7,296 nt of DNA, taken from contig JAUIGA010000169.1 in NCBI GenBank assembly GCA_030430125.1, positions 1 to 7,296 on the forward strand. Reading direction: 5' to 3'. Position 1 is the stretch's first letter. Every line of letters starts with the position of its first letter. Positions 5,934 to 7,296 of this stretch are shown piece after piece. Below the pieces are notes generated by a model that saw only the letters and a program-made list of their open reading frames with translations, was not told the DNA's origin and ran no database searches. The stretch comes from Chloroflexia bacterium (lineage in GTDB: Bacteria; Chloroflexota; Chloroflexia; Thermomicrobiales; UBA6265). Both the position numbers and the translations under genes were made by a program.

Positions 5934-6770
5934 ATGGCGCGATTCAGGCGAAGCTGGGAGCTGTTCAAGGCGAGCTGGGCGATGCTGCGGGAGGATCGCT
6001 CGCTGCTGATCTACCCGATCGTTGCGGGAATCGGGGTGATGGTGCTGGTCGCCTTGATCGGCGGCCCGCTGCTGTTGACCGGTGTTTTCGATGACACCGG
6101 TGACGATATCACCATCGCGCAAGTCGTAGCCTTGTTCGCCATCTATCTCGTCACCTACAGCGTCATCACCTTCTGCAACGCAGCCATGGTATCGGTGGTG
6201 ATGCGGCGAATGTCGGGCATGCCCGATGGCCCGTCCGGATGGTCGTTCGCGGTTTCACGCTTCGGCTCGATCGTCGGATACGCCGCCATCGCCGCGACCG
6301 TCGGCGTGCTGCTCAACCTGCTCTCACGCCGGTCGGACGGGGCCAGCCAGGTCGTTGGCGCGATTGGCGGTGCTGCGTGGTCGATCGCGACCTTCCTGGT
6401 CGTGCCGGTCCTGGTGGTCGAGAAGATCGGACCGGTCGAGGCGCTCAAGCGTAGCGCGGGCCTGCTGAAGCGGACATGGGGCGAACAGATCATCGGGAAT
6501 ATCGGGCTCGGCCTCGTTTCCGGACTCATGGTCATGGGGGCGGTCCTGGTCGGCATCAGTCTGGTCCTGCTGGCGGCGGCGACCGGCAGCGATGCGCTGG
6601 TCGGATTCGCGATCATTGTCGCGGTCCTGATCGTCGGGCTGGTCATCGCGGTTTCGTCGGCGCTCGACACCATCTACCGGTCGGCGGTGTATCGGTACGC
6701 CACGAATCAGCCGATTGACGACTACGACGCGGCGGAGTCGATTCCGGCCGCATTTCGCGTGAAGGCGTAG
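5934..6770 (+). CDS. Six-helix integral membrane protein, DUF6159-like, function unknown
   Basis: This 278-residue protein is mostly hydrophobic, with about six membrane segments (roughly 24-48, 62-90, 110-129, 138-163, 186-214, 220-245). The N-terminus RSWELFKASWAMLREDRSLL precedes the first helix. Later blocks are NAAMVSVVMRRMSG (82-95), AAWSIATFLVVPVLVVEKIG (147-166) and the amphipathic ALKRSAGLLKRTWGE (170-184). This order matches, from memory, the DUF6159 family of bacterial and archaeal membrane proteins, for which I know no established function. The charged segment 170-184 probably lies in the cytoplasm, as does the polar tail (QPIDDYDAAESIPAAF). The gene starts 120 bases after the multicopper oxidase on the same strand. 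Cotranscription is possible but not shown, as no clear promoter or terminator lies between. No transporter signature, enzyme motif or signal peptide is evident. Confidence 0.85.
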   Translation: MARFRRSWELFKASWAMLREDRSLLIYPIVAGIGVMVLVALIGGPLLLTGVFDDTGDDITIAQVVALFAIYLVTYSVITFCNAAMVSVVMRRMSGMPDGPSGWSFAVSRFGSIVGYAAIAATVGVLLNLLSRRSDGASQVVGAIGGAAWSIATFLVVPVLVVEKIGPVEALKRSAGLLKRTWGEQIIGNIGLGLVSGLMVMGAVLVGISLVLLAAATGSDALVGFAIIVAVLIVGLVIAVSSALDTIYRSAVYRYATNQPIDDYDAAESIPAAFRVKA

Positions 6771-6782
6771 GACGGGCCGTCC
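6770..6782 (+). terminator. Weak hairpin at the DUF6159-like stop codon
   Basis: GGACG (6770-6774) and CGTCC (6778-6782) are inverted copies around GGC and begin on the last base of the TAG stop. It is short and has no T-run, so it is only a marginal terminator candidate. The following 145 bases to the next gene hold further GC-rich short palindromes and the sigma promoter candidate. Confidence 0.2.
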
Positions 6783-6861
6783 CTGCGCGGAACCGGACCC
6801 GGCCGAGGACTGCGAGAATGCCGGCACATTCCGACGTTCCGGGGCCATCGACGCTGGCGCT

Positions 6862-6888
6862 GTAACACCAGGGCAGGTATCTCCGTTC
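6862..6888 (+). promoter_or_regulatory. Candidate ECF-type promoter of the right-hand sigma gene
   Basis: GTAAC (6862-6866) is followed after 17 bases by CGTTC (6884-6888), 39 bases before the sigma ATG. It repeats the arrangement upstream of the first sigma gene (same two five-base blocks, spacer 16). This suggests that the sigma factors read their own or each other's promoters. Only sequence similarity supports it. Confidence 0.4.
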
Positions 6889-6927
6889 TCCAGACATGAC
6901 ACCGATGGGGATGCTGGGCAGGTTGCG

Positions 6928-7296
6928 ATGACCGCAAACAGGCGCATACCACCGCGAGGTGAGCCGTCCGACCTTGCGCTGGTGGAGGCTGCTCGGCTGG
7001 ACCGGGATGCCTTCGCGGGTCTGTACGAGCGGCACGTGGATCGCGTGTTTCGGTTTGCCGTGGGACGCCTGCGCGATGCCGATCTGGCCGCCGATGCAAC
7101 GGCGATCGCCTTTTCGCGGGCGTATGCGTCGCTCGATCGGTTCACCCCCGGCAACGACGCCTCGTTCGGGCGCTGGCTCATGACCATCGCGCGCAACGTG
7201 GTGGTCGACTCGGTGCGCGAGCGAAGTGGTGTCGTGCCGCTCGGTCCCGATGCGCTGGCGCAGGTCCGGGCCGCATCTGGCGCGGATCCGGCCCAG
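6928..7296 (+). CDS. ECF-type RNA polymerase sigma factor, C-terminus cut by window edge
   Basis: The frame runs 123 codons from ATG 6928 to the window end without a stop. Region 2 spans about residues 26-97: DRDAFAGLYERHVDRVFRF, then RLRDADLAADATAIAFSRAY, then FGRWLMTIARNVVVDSVRE. The linker begins at about 98, and region 4 lies beyond the window. It is a paralogue of the sigma factor at 1028-1654: both share DRDAFA.LY, RLRD.DLAAD.T...F.RA, WL..IARN.V.D and a linker ending ASG.DPA or ASPDPA. No upstream in-frame start is available. The ribosome site is modest (GGCAGG at 6917-6922, five bases before ATG). By analogy with the left-hand unit, an anti-sigma-like membrane protein probably follows outside the window. 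The regulon is unknown. Confidence 0.88.
   Translation, partial: MTANRRIPPRGEPSDLALVEAARLDRDAFAGLYERHVDRVFRFAVGRLRDADLAADATAIAFSRAYASLDRFTPGNDASFGRWLMTIARNVVVDSVRERSGVVPLGPDALAQVRAASGADPAQ

Noticed and set aside
1..7296. CRISPR array, tRNA, rRNA, transposase or phage genes
   Set aside because: No regularly spaced direct repeats, cloverleaf-like sequences, rRNA landmarks or recombinase motifs were seen on either strand.

Overview
The window is GC-rich bacterial DNA with six tightly packed protein genes plus two cut by its edges. Codon use is strongly GC-biased, with long shadow frames on the opposite strands. Two features suggest a high-GC, Gram-positive-like or monoderm lineage: ECF sigma factors paired with membrane anti-sigma-like proteins that lack a zinc motif, and a DUF6159-type membrane protein. 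Chloroflexota (Thermomicrobia-like) is my best guess and Actinobacteria the main alternative. This is inference from gene style, since the window holds no rRNA or other phylogenetic marker.

Left part (1-1735, minus strand): an ECF sigma factor gene overlaps by 8 bases a single-pass membrane protein that runs off the left edge. Together they form a probable sigma/anti-sigma unit. A candidate ECF promoter (GTAAC, 16 bases, CGTTC) lies just upstream.

Region 1655-2117 is non-coding. It holds a roughly 197-bp element with imperfect inverted ends and nested inverted repeats, which looks like a non-autonomous, MITE-like intergenic repeat.

Central part (2118-4024, minus strand): a zinc-dependent medium-chain alcohol dehydrogenase is followed after 56 bases by a classical short-chain dehydrogenase, a probable two-gene NAD-linked redox operon. 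A 229-base divergent gap (4025-4253) separates it from a plus-strand CueO/laccase-type multicopper oxidase with a Tat-type leader (4254-5813). After a further 120 bases comes a six-helix DUF6159-like membrane protein (5934-6770).

Right edge: a second ECF sigma factor, clearly paralogous to the first in region 2, begins at 6928 and is cut by the window end. It is preceded by almost the same promoter-like signature (GTAAC, 17 bases, CGTTC). The shared signature at both sigma genes is the most interesting signal here. I see no CRISPR array, tRNA, rRNA, transposase or phage gene, and no clearly undescribed multi-gene system.
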